From JBOGIG01 sp050742455 (GTDB lineage Bacteria > Actinomycetota > Acidimicrobiia > Acidimicrobiales > JBOGIG01): 11,055 bases of DNA. Under the pieces are notes generated by a model that did not search any database, was not told the origin of the DNA, and saw nothing but the letters and a program-made list of their open reading frames with translations. Location of the stretch: contig JBOGIG010000072.1 in the NCBI GenBank assembly GCA_050742455.1, positions 1-11,055 on the forward strand, written 5' to 3'. Shown one piece after another: positions 1-6,243 of the stretch; position 1 is the first letter of the stretch, and every line of letters begins with the position of its first letter. The position numbers and the translations under genes were made by a program.

Positions 1-247
1 CGGCGGCAAAGGCCATCCCCGCCACCAGCTGGGCTCCAGAAACCATGACCGTGGTCAATATGACGATGGCAATGATCAGCTCCACCAGCCCGAAGCCGTC
101 CTCATTGACACCTCGCCCCGGCTCGCCGTTGATGCGGACCGGCCGTACCCGGATGTGGCGCCGTACCGGGATGTGGCGCCGTACCCGGATATTGGGCCGC
201 AACCGGATGTGGGGTTGCCTCCTATCCATGGGTTCGACTGCCGTCAT
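1..247 (-). CDS. Type IV prepilin-like protein, N-terminal part (runs off window)
   Basis: A minus-strand frame from ATG 247 stays open to the window edge, giving 82 visible residues. Residues 50-64 read D-G-F-G-L-V-E-L-I-I-A-I-V-I-L, a class III signal: the conserved Gly51 before the prepilin peptidase cut, aromatic Phe at mature +1, Glu at +5 (residue 56), then a hydrophobic helix to about residue 82. By family knowledge this is a type IV pilin, pseudopilin or Com-type minor pilin, cut and N-methylated by PilD and assembled at the inner membrane. The ATG at 247 is chosen because GGAG lies 5 bases upstream; in-frame ATG codons at 307 and 229 are alternatives. The leader is about 51 residues, very long for a prepilin, strongly basic, and contains four hexapeptide repeats. 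The C-terminal domain is outside the window, so the exact pilin class cannot be told. The gene lies 99 bases after the HMG-CoA lyase stop. Confidence 0.72.
   Translation of the reverse strand, partial: MTAVEPMDRRQPHIRLRPNIRVRRHIPVRRHIRVRPVRINGEPGRGVNEDGFGLVELIIAIVILTTVMVSGAQLVAGMAFAA
143..214. repeat. 18-bp tandem repeat, 4 copies, in the prepilin leader
   Basis: Four adjacent 18-base units start at 143, 161, 179 and 197. Units 1 and 2 differ at one base; units 3 and 4 are more diverged. Eighteen is a multiple of three, so on the minus strand the array encodes four hexapeptides of the form [P/R]-[H/N]-I-[R/P]-[L/V]-R (residues 12-35 of the prepilin-like protein). The frame is kept throughout, which argues that the leader is translated. 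Confidence 0.85.
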
Positions 248-346
248 CCTCACTCCAGGGCCTTGCCCGGCCCGAACGCGCCTCGATGGAAGTTCCACCT
301 TGAACATCGGCTTGCCGGGGCCAAACCTGAAGAATGCGCGGCGGGC

Positions 347-1297
347 CTAGGGCGGGAAGGGTCCGGCCTTGGCCAACAGACCGGGCACGGCCCGGCCCAG
401 CTTGGTCTCCAGCCACTCCACGGTTCCCACCAGGGCGGCAAGGTCCAATCCGGTGGAGACTCCAGCGCGCTCGAGCAGGTATACGAGGTCCTCGGTGGGA
501 ATGTTGCCGGTGGCCTTGGGGGCAAAGGGGCAACCCCCGATCCCCCCCAGGCTGGCGTCGAGGGCACTGACCCCTGCCTGGACTGCGGCCCAGGCCGAGG
601 CCAGGCCGGTATTGCGAGTGTTGTGGAAGTGACCTCTCAGCGTGATGTTGCCGTGGCCGGAGTCATCCAGGGCCGAGCGCACGGCGCCGATGCGCCGCAT
701 GGTGTCGGTGGGTACGGCAACCCCGATGGTGTCGGCAAGGGCGATCTCGACCGGTCCCGACTCGGCCGCGGCCCGGGCCACGTCAACAAGGCGGTCGATC
801 GAAACCTCTCCCTCGTAGGGACAGCCGAAGGCCACGCTGATGGTCACCGTTGGGGTAATCCCAGCTCGGCGGGCGGCCTCGGCGATCTCGGCCCATACAT
901 CAATCGACTGTTCCCAAGTGACGCCCTGGTTCTTGGTCCCAAAGGTGTCGGTGCATACCACCACGGCGTTGATCTGGGACAGTCCCGCCTCTGCCGCCCG
1001 ATGGAGCCCCACCAGGTTAAGGACCAGGCCTATGTAGGTGACCTCGTCGCGCCGGCGGAGTGCGGCGACGACGGCCTCGCCGTCGGCCATCTGGGGTACC
1101 CGGTGAGGATTGACGAAACTGGCCACCTCGATGCGCCGGATCCCGGCGTCGACGGCCGAGTCGATCAGGTCCACCTTGTCCCGGGTGGAAAAGGTCACGT
1201 CCTCGTTCTGGAGCCCATCCCGGGGAGACACTTCTACCACTTCGATGGAGCCCAAGGAGGGGGTCCGGGGTCCTGGGGCGGGGTCGGTTGGGGCCAT
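347..1297 (-). CDS. mvaB: Hydroxymethylglutaryl-CoA lyase (HMGL-like, 316 aa)
   Basis: The product is a TIM-barrel HMGL-like enzyme that would cleave HMG-CoA to acetyl-CoA and acetoacetate with a divalent metal, the last step of leucine breakdown. Catalytic and metal residues known from the human enzyme can be placed: Arg26-Asp27 in SPRDGLQNE, Glu57 in the strand before SFVNPHRVPQMAD, metal histidines His223 and His225 in HFHNTRNTG, the loop cysteine Cys256 in GGCPFAP, and Asn265. GCPYEGEVS (158-166) and LADTIG (187-192) are further family marks. About 316 residues is normal length. HFHN in place of the usual HCHD is a subfamily variant. No good Shine-Dalgarno precedes ATG 1297; CATACT lies just upstream, so a leaderless message is possible. 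The start is 85 bases past the reductase stop, so it may or may not share that transcript. A related acyl-CoA lyase is the alternative. Confidence 0.88.
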   Translation of the reverse strand: MAPTDPAPGPRTPSLGSIEVVEVSPRDGLQNEDVTFSTRDKVDLIDSAVDAGIRRIEVASFVNPHRVPQMADGEAVVAALRRRDEVTYIGLVLNLVGLHRAAEAGLSQINAVVVCTDTFGTKNQGVTWEQSIDVWAEIAEAARRAGITPTVTISVAFGCPYEGEVSIDRLVDVARAAAESGPVEIALADTIGVAVPTDTMRRIGAVRSALDDSGHGNITLRGHFHNTRNTGLASAWAAVQAGVSALDASLGGIGGCPFAPKATGNIPTEDLVYLLERAGVSTGLDLAALVGTVEWLETKLGRAVPGLLAKAGPFPP

Positions 1298-1366
1298 GGG
1301 TCAAGTATGCCCGTCGGCGCCTGGTGACCTCAGTTCGACGGGGTCGGGCAAGCGGGTCGGCGGCGC

Positions 1367-1394
1367 CGTCAGGCCGGCGGCGTCAGGCCGGCGG
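1367..1394. repeat. 14-bp perfect tandem duplication over the reductase stop codon
   Basis: CGTCAGGCCGGCGG occurs twice head to tail (1367-1380 and 1381-1394). The second copy contains the stop codon of the FAD-dependent reductase (1383-1385, minus strand), so the gene's 3' end has been copied into the spacer. Confidence 0.85.
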
Positions 1395-2708
1395 GGGCGG
1401 AGGCGGGAAAGGGGCCCGGTTGGCCACCATATCCCGGTAGGCCATCATGCGAAATGCCCGATTGACCCCGAGCGCTCCCACCATGGTCCCTCCTCGACCG
1501 TAGGCGGCAATGAACTTGTGGTCCTCGACGCTGCCCTCAGCCACCCTCATGTCGTCGTCGGGGCGACACGTCCCCACGAACTGGATCTTGGCCCCGTACT
1601 GGTCTGACCAGAAAAAGCCGACCTCCTGGTAGGGCTGCACCTCGCGCTCGGCCCCTCCACCTGCCCCGTCCCCGGCCAGCAGCGTGCGGGCGGCGTGCTC
1701 GGCCTGGAGGATGGCATTGTCCCAGTGTTCGAGACGCATGCGCTCGTCGAACAGTCCATGGTGCCAGCGGGCCACGTCCCCGGCCGCCACCACGCCGGGG
1801 GCCCGCTCACCCGAGACCAGGATCGCGCCGCAGGCCGGATCGCACACCACGCCGTTGTCGATGGTCAGGCCCGATCCCTCCAGCCACTCGGTGTTGGGCA
1901 CTACGCCGATACCCACGACAACCACGTCGGCCCCGATGACCTCGCCCCCGGCCAGCTTGACCCCCTCGACCCGGCCCGAGCCCACCAGGGAGTCCACCCC
2001 GATACCGAGGCGCAGGTCGGTTCCGCCCTGGCGGTGCAGGCCGGCCAGGATGGCCCCCATCTCGTCACCGAGCACCCGCGACAGGGGCTGGGGGAGGGCT
2101 TCGATAACCGTCACCTCCAGCCCAAGCCCTCGACATGTGGAGGCCACCTCGGACCCGATGAACCCAGCCCCGATCACCGCCACCTTGGGCTTGCGAGCCA
2201 GATCGGACTTGAGTCGATCGGCGTCGGCCAGGGTGCGCAAGGTGTGCACGCCGCCCAGACCTTTCGAGCCGGGTAGCTCCCGCACCCGGGCCCCGGTGGC
2301 GATGAACAGCCCGTCGAATCCGATGCTCTCGCCCGCGCCCGATGAACCTGTCCCTGAGTCGCCCTCCCCTGAGGGACCCGCCCCCAAATCGCCCGCCCCC
2401 GAGTGATCGGCGTGCACCGGCTCGACCAGGACCCGGCGACCATCGAGATCCAAGCTCAGCGCCACTGTGCCGAGGCGGATTTCAATGCCCAGATCGGCGG
2501 CCAGGTCCCCGTCGGTACGAAGGAACACCCGATCCCGGTCCCACTTGCCCGACAGGTACTGCTTGGACAGCGCAGGACGTTCGTAAGGAAGCTCGGTCTC
2601 CGCTCCCACCATGGTGATAGCGCCGGTGAAGCCTTCCCGGCGGAGAGTCTCTGCCCCTCTGGTTCCAGCCAGGGAGCCCCCGACCACCACGATGTGGTCC
2701 AAGGCCAA
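1383..2708 (-). CDS. FAD-dependent ferredoxin reductase (BphA4/CamA-like, 441 aa)
   Basis: This is a two-dinucleotide-domain flavoprotein that moves electrons from NAD(P)H through FAD to a small iron-sulfur protein. Visible marks: N-terminal FAD Rossmann motif VVGGSLAG (8-15), PYERPALSK (41-49), FIATGARVRELPG (135-147), the NAD(P)-binding motif VIGAGFIGSEVAS (178-190), the second FAD motif with Asp311 in AAGDVARWHH, EHWDNAILQAEHAA (327-340), and a C-terminal reductase domain from about 358 (PYQEVGFFWSDQYG). Family members are usually 390-420 residues; the excess is a Gly/Ser-rich insertion (residues 102-126, five pentapeptide repeats) and a proline run at the C-terminus. The gene starts 3 bases after the 3Fe-4S ferredoxin stop, so the ferredoxin is the obvious partner. 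Such pairs often serve P450s, but none is visible; the position after sufU suggests electron supply to Fe-S assembly (inference). Confidence 0.9.
   Translation of the reverse strand: MALDHIVVVGGSLAGTRGAETLRREGFTGAITMVGAETELPYERPALSKQYLSGKWDRDRVFLRTDGDLAADLGIEIRLGTVALSLDLDGRRVLVEPVHADHSGAGDLGAGPSGEGDSGTGSSGAGESIGFDGLFIATGARVRELPGSKGLGGVHTLRTLADADRLKSDLARKPKVAVIGAGFIGSEVASTCRGLGLEVTVIEALPQPLSRVLGDEMGAILAGLHRQGGTDLRLGIGVDSLVGSGRVEGVKLAGGEVIGADVVVVGIGVVPNTEWLEGSGLTIDNGVVCDPACGAILVSGERAPGVVAAGDVARWHHGLFDERMRLEHWDNAILQAEHAARTLLAGDGAGGGAEREVQPYQEVGFFWSDQYGAKIQFVGTCRPDDDMRVAEGSVEDHKFIAAYGRGGTMVGALGVNRAFRMMAYRDMVANRAPFPPPPPPA
2329..2403. repeat. 15-bp repeat, 5 copies, inside the reductase gene
   Basis: Five 15-base units start at 2329, 2344, 2359, 2374 and 2389, typified by TCGCCCGCCCCCGAG. 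On the minus strand they encode five pentapeptides of the form x-[S/L]-G-x-G (residues 102-126). The array sits between the N-terminal FAD-domain strands and FDGLFIATG, probably in a surface loop. Confidence 0.8.
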
Positions 2709-2711
2709 GGC

Positions 2712-2906
2712 TCAGTCCTCTTGCAGGCTCAGGGCTCCGGTAGGACATAGGCGAACGGCCTCTTGCACCTTGGACCGCAGGGCCTCGCCGGGATGCTCGT
2801 CGAGCACGTACATGAACCCGTCCTCGCGCACCTCGAAGACCTCGGGCGCGGCCCCCATGCACAAGGCGTTGCTCTGGCACAGGTCGTAGTCGACAACGAC
2901 TTTCAT
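2712..2906 (-). CDS. 3Fe-4S single-cluster ferredoxin (64 aa)
   Basis: This small acidic electron carrier has cysteines at 10, 16 and 54. The pattern Cys10-x2-Asn13-x2-Cys16 followed by Cys54-Pro in RLCPTGAL matches the actinobacterial [3Fe-4S] ferredoxins that feed P450s and other oxidoreductases; the fourth ligand position is Asn13, a known variant. DYDLCQSN and GAAPEVFEV (18-26) are typical. An upstream ATG at 2963 is open, but the start at 2906 is preferred: AGGAGG precedes it at good spacing, it starts at the normal family N-terminus MKVVVDYDLC, and it overlaps the sufU stop as ATGA. It is translationally coupled to sufU and sits 3 bases before the reductase gene. It would take electrons from that reductase (inference). 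Confidence 0.92.
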   Translation of the reverse strand: MKVVVDYDLCQSNALCMGAAPEVFEVREDGFMYVLDEHPGEALRSKVQEAVRLCPTGALSLQED

Positions 2907-3448
2907 GTCGCTTCCTCCTCGTCCAGACCCTGGGCCAGCGTGTTCCAACTCAGGGTGGCGCATTTTATGCGAACAGGGAACTTAACCACTCCCTGGAGGG
3001 CGGCCAGGTCGCCCAGTTCTTTCAGGTCCACCTCGGTCTCGCCCGACGGCCCGACGTTGGTCCCGGACTCCCCGCCCGGATCGGTCTCCGGGCCTACTCC
3101 GTTCCCCTGGGCATCCCCTGGGGCGGCCGGCTCGAGGCGGGCCTCGTGGATGGACATGAGCGATTTGAAGGTGCGGATCAGGTCCTTGGCCGCGGTCACT
3201 GACTTTCCCTTGACCGCAGCCGACATCATCGACGCCGAGGACTGGCTGATGGAGCAGCCCTGGCCTCCGATCTTGACGTCGGTAACGGTGTCGTCCGCGA
3301 TGTCGAGAAACACTACGATCTCGTCGCCGCACAGGGGATTGAAACCCTCCACCCGGCGGGCGGGCGGTGAGGCCAGCTCACCTCGGTTGCGGGGGTTGCG
3401 GTAGTGATCGAGGATTATTTCGCGATAGAGGTCTTCCAGCCCGGGCAT
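2903..3448 (-). CDS. sufU: SufU-type Fe-S scaffold / sulfur-transfer protein (181 aa)
   Basis: This SufU/IscU-fold protein accepts sulfur from the cysteine desulfurase SufS. The four ligands of the B. subtilis SufU zinc site (C41, D43, C66, C128) are matched by Cys40 and Asp42 (NPLCGDE), Cys65 (GGQGCSISQSSASMM) and Cys163 (RIKCATLSW). The N-terminus LEDLYREIILDHYRNPRN is typical. The family is near 145-150 residues; the excess is a Gly/Pro/Glu-rich stretch at about 105-139 that stretches the Cys65-Cys163 gap to 98 residues, against 62 in B. subtilis. The frame is open up to 3571, but ATG 3448 matches the family start and lies outside the neighbouring antitoxin gene. Only a weak TAAGAT -10-like element is seen upstream. 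The gene is divergent from the antitoxin and overlaps the ferredoxin gene by 4 bases. Confidence 0.92.
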   Translation of the reverse strand: MPGLEDLYREIILDHYRNPRNRGELASPPARRVEGFNPLCGDEIVVFLDIADDTVTDVKIGGQGCSISQSSASMMSAAVKGKSVTAAKDLIRTFKSLMSIHEARLEPAAPGDAQGNGVGPETDPGGESGTNVGPSGETEVDLKELGDLAALQGVVKFPVRIKCATLSWNTLAQGLDEEEAT

Positions 3449-3525
3449 GGTGTAACCGATCTTACGGCCAAACAGGCCCTGGGCAGTCCGGTTGGCAACG
3501 GGACCCGGGGGCGCAGAAGATAAGA

Positions 3526-3541
3526 GGACTAGACTTAGTCC
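3526..3541. promoter_or_regulatory. Palindrome over the antitoxin -10 (candidate Phd operator)
   Basis: GGACTA, four bases, then TAGTCC forms a perfect 6-bp inverted repeat that ends at the base before the antitoxin ATG at 3542. The -10-like hexamer TAGACT (3530-3535) lies inside it, and 7 bases later is the start codon, as expected for a leaderless message. Phd-family antitoxins repress their own operon by binding such palindromes, so autoregulation is a reasonable inference. The sufU promoter must lie in the same 93-base gap. Confidence 0.6.
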
Positions 3542-3769
3542 ATGGTAAACATCCATGAGGCCAAGACCCACTTCTCGCGCTTGGTGGCACGGGTCGCGGC
3601 GGGGGAGGAAATCGTCATCGGCCGGGCCGGGGTACCGGTGGCCAAACTGGTCGCTTACCGCGCTGATGCGGACCCCCGTAAGCCCGGCGCTTGGAGGGGG
3701 CGGGTACGCATTGCTTCGGACTTCGATCAGCTTCCAGCCGAAATAGCCGACGCCTTCTCACGCCCATGA
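3542..3769 (+). CDS. Phd/YefM-family antitoxin (75 aa)
   Basis: The N-terminal half (VNIHEAKTHFSRLVARVAAGEEIVIGRAGVPVAKLV, residues 2-38) is the classic Phd/YefM DNA-binding and dimerisation domain: an NxxEAKxxxSxL helix, GEEIVI, then the x-R-x-G-x-PVAxL strand pair. The C-terminal half (39-75, rich in Arg, Asp and Ala) would wrap the toxin. It neutralises the downstream PIN toxin and should repress the pair. Its stop overlaps the toxin start as ATGA (3766-3769), which couples translation. There is no Shine-Dalgarno and the start lies directly after a -10-like box, so the message is probably leaderless. The module points against the flanking suf genes. Confidence 0.9.
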   Translation: MVNIHEAKTHFSRLVARVAAGEEIVIGRAGVPVAKLVAYRADADPRKPGAWRGRVRIASDFDQLPAEIADAFSRP

Positions 3770-4143
3770 GCTATTTGCTCGACACGCATGTTGTCTTGTG
3801 GTGGCTGGCCGACGACCATCGGCTGTCGGCAGCGGTTCGCGGCCTACTCGAAGACGGCACCCAGCAGGTGGCGGTGAGCGCCATATCGGCGTGGGAGATA
3901 TCGATCAAGAAGGCCTTGGGCGAGCTGGATGCTCCCGATAATCTGTCCCAGGTCCTCAACGACAGCGGGTTTTCGACACTGGCCTTCGGGGTCGATCACG
4001 CCACCGTCGCAGGGTCTCTTCCCCCCGAGCACAGCGATCCGTTCGATCGGGCCTTGGTGGGCCAGGCCGTGGTCGAAAGGCTGACCGTGGTGACCTCGGA
4101 CCCGGTCTTTGCCCGCTACGCCGTGCCGGTGTACTCGGCCTGA
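3766..4143 (+). CDS. PIN-domain toxin (VapC-like ribonuclease, 125 aa)
   Basis: The PIN fold is read from the N-terminal strand YLLDTHVVLWWL with Asp6, Glu44 in SAWEISIKKALGEL, Asp91 and Asp94 in HSDPFDRALVGQA, and Asp112 in VVTSDPVF. These acidic residues form the metal site of Mg-dependent RNases. The S-x-W-E-I-x-I-K and H-x-DPFDR signatures mark the PIN subgroup usually paired with Phd-type antitoxins, as here. An upstream ATG at 3691 lies inside the antitoxin gene; ATG 3766 is chosen because it begins the fold and overlaps the antitoxin stop by 4 bases. The catalytic set is complete, so the toxin is probably active. It is convergent with sufS, whose stop is 42 bases away across a 20-bp tandem duplication. 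Confidence 0.9.
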   Translation: MSYLLDTHVVLWWLADDHRLSAAVRGLLEDGTQQVAVSAISAWEISIKKALGELDAPDNLSQVLNDSGFSTLAFGVDHATVAGSLPPEHSDPFDRALVGQAVVERLTVVTSDPVFARYAVPVYSA

Positions 4144-4153
4144 CGGGAGCGGC

Positions 4154-4193
4154 GCCGGGGGCCGATCAGAAGAGCCGGGGGCCGATCAGAAGA
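4154..4193. repeat. 20-bp perfect tandem duplication at the sufS 3' end
   Basis: A 20-base unit occurs twice without a mismatch, at 4154-4173 and 4174-4193. The second copy holds the sufS stop (4186-4188, minus strand) and its last two Phe codons, so the end of sufS was copied downstream. The unit's core CCGGGGGC...CAGAAGA is also found at the far side of the toxin-antitoxin cassette (3505-3520). Confidence 0.85.
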
Positions 4194-5469
4194 AGAGCTT
4201 GTCGACGCCTCCGAGCGCATCCGCCAGGGCGTCGATGTCGGCCTTGTCGTTGTAGACGTACCACGACGCCCGAGCCGTGGCCCCCAATCCCAGGTGGCGC
4301 ATGAGGGGCTTTGCGCAGTGGTGCCCGGCGCGGACGCACACCCCGGCTTCGTCGAGGACCTGGGAAATGTCATGAGGGTGCACGTCTCGGTAGGAGAAAG
4401 ACATCACCCCGCCGCGGTGGGCCGGGTCGCACGGACCGTGGATCTTGAGATCCGCTCCGAGGCGATCACCGAGCATGGCCAGGGCGTAGGCGCTGAGCTC
4501 GATCTCGTGGCGGCGCACCTCGTCCATGCCCAGCCCGTCCAAGTACGCCACCGCCGCCCCCAGGCCTATGGCTTCGGCTATGGGAGGAGTCCCGGCCTCG
4601 AACTTCCACGGGATCTCGTTGGGAGTGAAGCCATCGAGGCGCACGTCGCGGATCATCTCGCCCCCACCGAGGAAGGGGGGCATGGCTTCGAGGGTCTCGG
4701 CCCGGGCCCACAGAACTCCGATGCCGGTGGGACCGAGCATCTTGTGGCCGGTGAATGCCAGAAAGTCACAACCCAGGCTCATTACGTCCGTGGACATGTG
4801 GGGCACGAACTGGCTCCCGTCGGCCACCACCACCGCCCCGGCGGCGTGGGCCGCCGCGGCCAGCTCGGGCACCGGGTTGAGGGTCCCCAACACGTTGGAG
4901 GCCAGGGTCACACCCAAGAGCTTGGCCCCGTCCAAGAGGCGGTCGAGTCCCGACGTGTCGAGGTATCCGTCTCCGGTCAGGGGAATGTAGCGCAACTCCA
5001 AGCCCTTGTCCTCGGCCAGCATGAGCCACGGCACCAGGTTGGCGTGGTGCTCCATCTCGGTCAGCACCACCACGTCGCCCGAGGACAGGTTGGCCCGTCC
5101 CCACGACCACGCCACCAGGTTGAGGGCCTCGGTCGCGTTCTTGGTGAACACGATCTCCCGGGCGGGATCGGGGGCGCCGATGAATGCGCCGATGCGGGCA
5201 CGGGCCGCCTCGTAGAGGCGGGTGGCCTCTTGGGCGGTGGCGTAGACGCCCCGGTGAACATTGGCATGGGTGCTGAGGTAGTAGTGGTCCATTGCCTCCA
5301 GCACGGCGTTGGGTCGCTGAGCCGAGGCCGCGGAATCCAAGAACACCAGGCGCTTGTCCCCATGCACGGTGATGTCGAGGATGGGGAAGTCCTTCTTGAT
5401 CCGAGACACGTCCAGCGTTGTCCGGCTCCCATCGGCCGGTCCTGTCCCCGGATGCTGTGGGGCCGTCAT
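4186..5469 (-). CDS. sufS: Cysteine desulfurase SufS (type II, 427 aa)
   Basis: This PLP enzyme takes sulfur from cysteine, leaving alanine, and passes the persulfide to SufU. Seen in order: FLDSAASAQRP (44-53), HRGVYATAQEAT (72-83), EMEHHANLVPW (138-148) with the cofactor-stacking His, VVADGSQ (214-220) with Asp217 for the pyridine nitrogen, Lys243 in FTGHKMLGPTGIGVLW for the Schiff base, GGGEMI (268-273), FEAGTPP (290-296), and catalytic Cys385 in RAGHHCAKPLM on the lobe typical of type II enzymes. DGSQ replaces the commoner DGAQ. Length is normal. A GTG at 5478 is in frame, but ATG 5469 is preferred because it overlaps the sufC stop as ATGA. SufC and SufS are coupled; sufU, the usual next gene, is displaced by the toxin-antitoxin insertion. 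Confidence 0.95.
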   Translation of the reverse strand: MTAPQHPGTGPADGSRTTLDVSRIKKDFPILDITVHGDKRLVFLDSAASAQRPNAVLEAMDHYYLSTHANVHRGVYATAQEATRLYEAARARIGAFIGAPDPAREIVFTKNATEALNLVAWSWGRANLSSGDVVVLTEMEHHANLVPWLMLAEDKGLELRYIPLTGDGYLDTSGLDRLLDGAKLLGVTLASNVLGTLNPVPELAAAAHAAGAVVVADGSQFVPHMSTDVMSLGCDFLAFTGHKMLGPTGIGVLWARAETLEAMPPFLGGGEMIRDVRLDGFTPNEIPWKFEAGTPPIAEAIGLGAAVAYLDGLGMDEVRRHEIELSAYALAMLGDRLGADLKIHGPCDPAHRGGVMSFSYRDVHPHDISQVLDEAGVCVRAGHHCAKPLMRHLGLGATARASWYVYNDKADIDALADALGGVDKLFF

Positions 5470-6221
5470 GTCCGCCACGCCTCGTAACCCTGGCCTTCGA
5501 GCTGGACCGCCATCTCGGCCCCGCCGCTGGCCACCACCTGCCCGTCGATCAGGATGTGGACCCGATCCGGGGCCAATTCGTCCAGGATGCGTTGGTAGTG
5601 GGTTATCAGCAGCACTCCCAGATCGGGCCGGGCAGCCCGCACTTCATTCACGCCCCGGGCCACGATGCGCAAGGCGTCTATGTCCAGGCCTGAATCGGTC
5701 TCGTCGAGGATGGCCATCTCCGGTTCCAGGATGGCCATCTGGAGTATTTCGTTGCGCTTCTTCTCGCCTCCCGAGAACCCTTCGTTCAGATATCGGTCGC
5801 CAAAGGCGGGATCCATACCCAGGCGCTCCATCCACTCCATGATGGAAAGGCGCAGTTCCAGGATGCTCAGGTCCAGCCCCCGACGGGCCGACAGGGCCTG
5901 GCGCAGGAACTGGATGACCGGCACCCCTGCGATCTCTTCGGGGTACTGGAAGGCCAGGAACAGGCCGGCTTTCCCCCGGACATCGGTCGGCCAGGTGGTG
6001 ACGTCCTCGCCCTTGAAACGGATCTGGCCCGAGGTCACCTCGTAGGCCGGGTGGCCCAGCAGGGTGTTGGCCAGAGTGGACTTGCCCGAGCCATTGGGCC
6101 CCATCAGAGCGTGGACCTCGCCCTCGGAAACGGCCAGGTCGACCCCCTTTAGGATCTCGGTGCCTTCGACGCTGACCCGCAGGCCTGATATTTCGAGAAG
6201 TGGCGTGCTCACGCCTCCCAT
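5466..6221 (-). CDS. sufC: SufC, ABC-type ATPase of Fe-S cluster assembly (251 aa)
   Basis: This soluble ATPase works in the SufBC2D scaffold that builds Fe-S clusters. All nucleotide-binding motifs are present: Walker A GPNGSGKST (41-49), Q-loop Gln92 in LAFQYPEEIAGVPV (a SufC hallmark), signature FSGGEKKRNE (149-158), Walker B with Asp173 and catalytic Glu174 in MAILDETDSGLD, and switch His208 in ITHYQRIL. Length is typical. The start is uncertain: ATG 6221 gives 251 residues, but a -10-like TACAAT (6225-6220) overlaps it, and GTG 6212 lies 7 bases after that box, which would fit a leaderless message of 248 residues. sufS follows with a 4-base overlap. sufB, sufD and a SufR-type regulator, often upstream in actinobacteria, are absent here. 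Confidence 0.95.
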   Translation of the reverse strand: MGGVSTPLLEISGLRVSVEGTEILKGVDLAVSEGEVHALMGPNGSGKSTLANTLLGHPAYEVTSGQIRFKGEDVTTWPTDVRGKAGLFLAFQYPEEIAGVPVIQFLRQALSARRGLDLSILELRLSIMEWMERLGMDPAFGDRYLNEGFSGGEKKRNEILQMAILEPEMAILDETDSGLDIDALRIVARGVNEVRAARPDLGVLLITHYQRILDELAPDRVHILIDGQVVASGGAEMAVQLEGQGYEAWRT

Positions 6222-6243
6222 TGTATTAGCACTACGGCCGTAG
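6220..6243 (-). promoter_or_regulatory. sufC promoter region with a 12-bp palindrome
   Basis: On the minus strand TACAAT (6225-6220) matches the -10 consensus at five of six bases. Just upstream lies the perfect palindrome CTACGGCCGTAG (6232-6243), where the -10/-35 spacer would be. No convincing -35 is seen. A palindrome there is well placed for a repressor of the sufC unit, or for joint control of the divergent plus-strand genes. The regulator is not identifiable from the site. Confidence 0.45.

Noticed and set aside
155..1327. 390-residue plus-strand open frame
   Set aside because: Antisense to the HMG-CoA lyase and prepilin genes; its translation is low-complexity Gly/His/Pro with no fold, as expected for a shadow in GC-rich DNA.
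1684..2406. 240-residue plus-strand open frame rich in Pro, Ser and Arg
   Set aside because: Shadow of the ferredoxin reductase gene.
4294..5487. 397-residue plus-strand open frame
   Set aside because: Exact antisense of sufS; the translation has no recognisable domain, while the minus strand shows every SufS motif.
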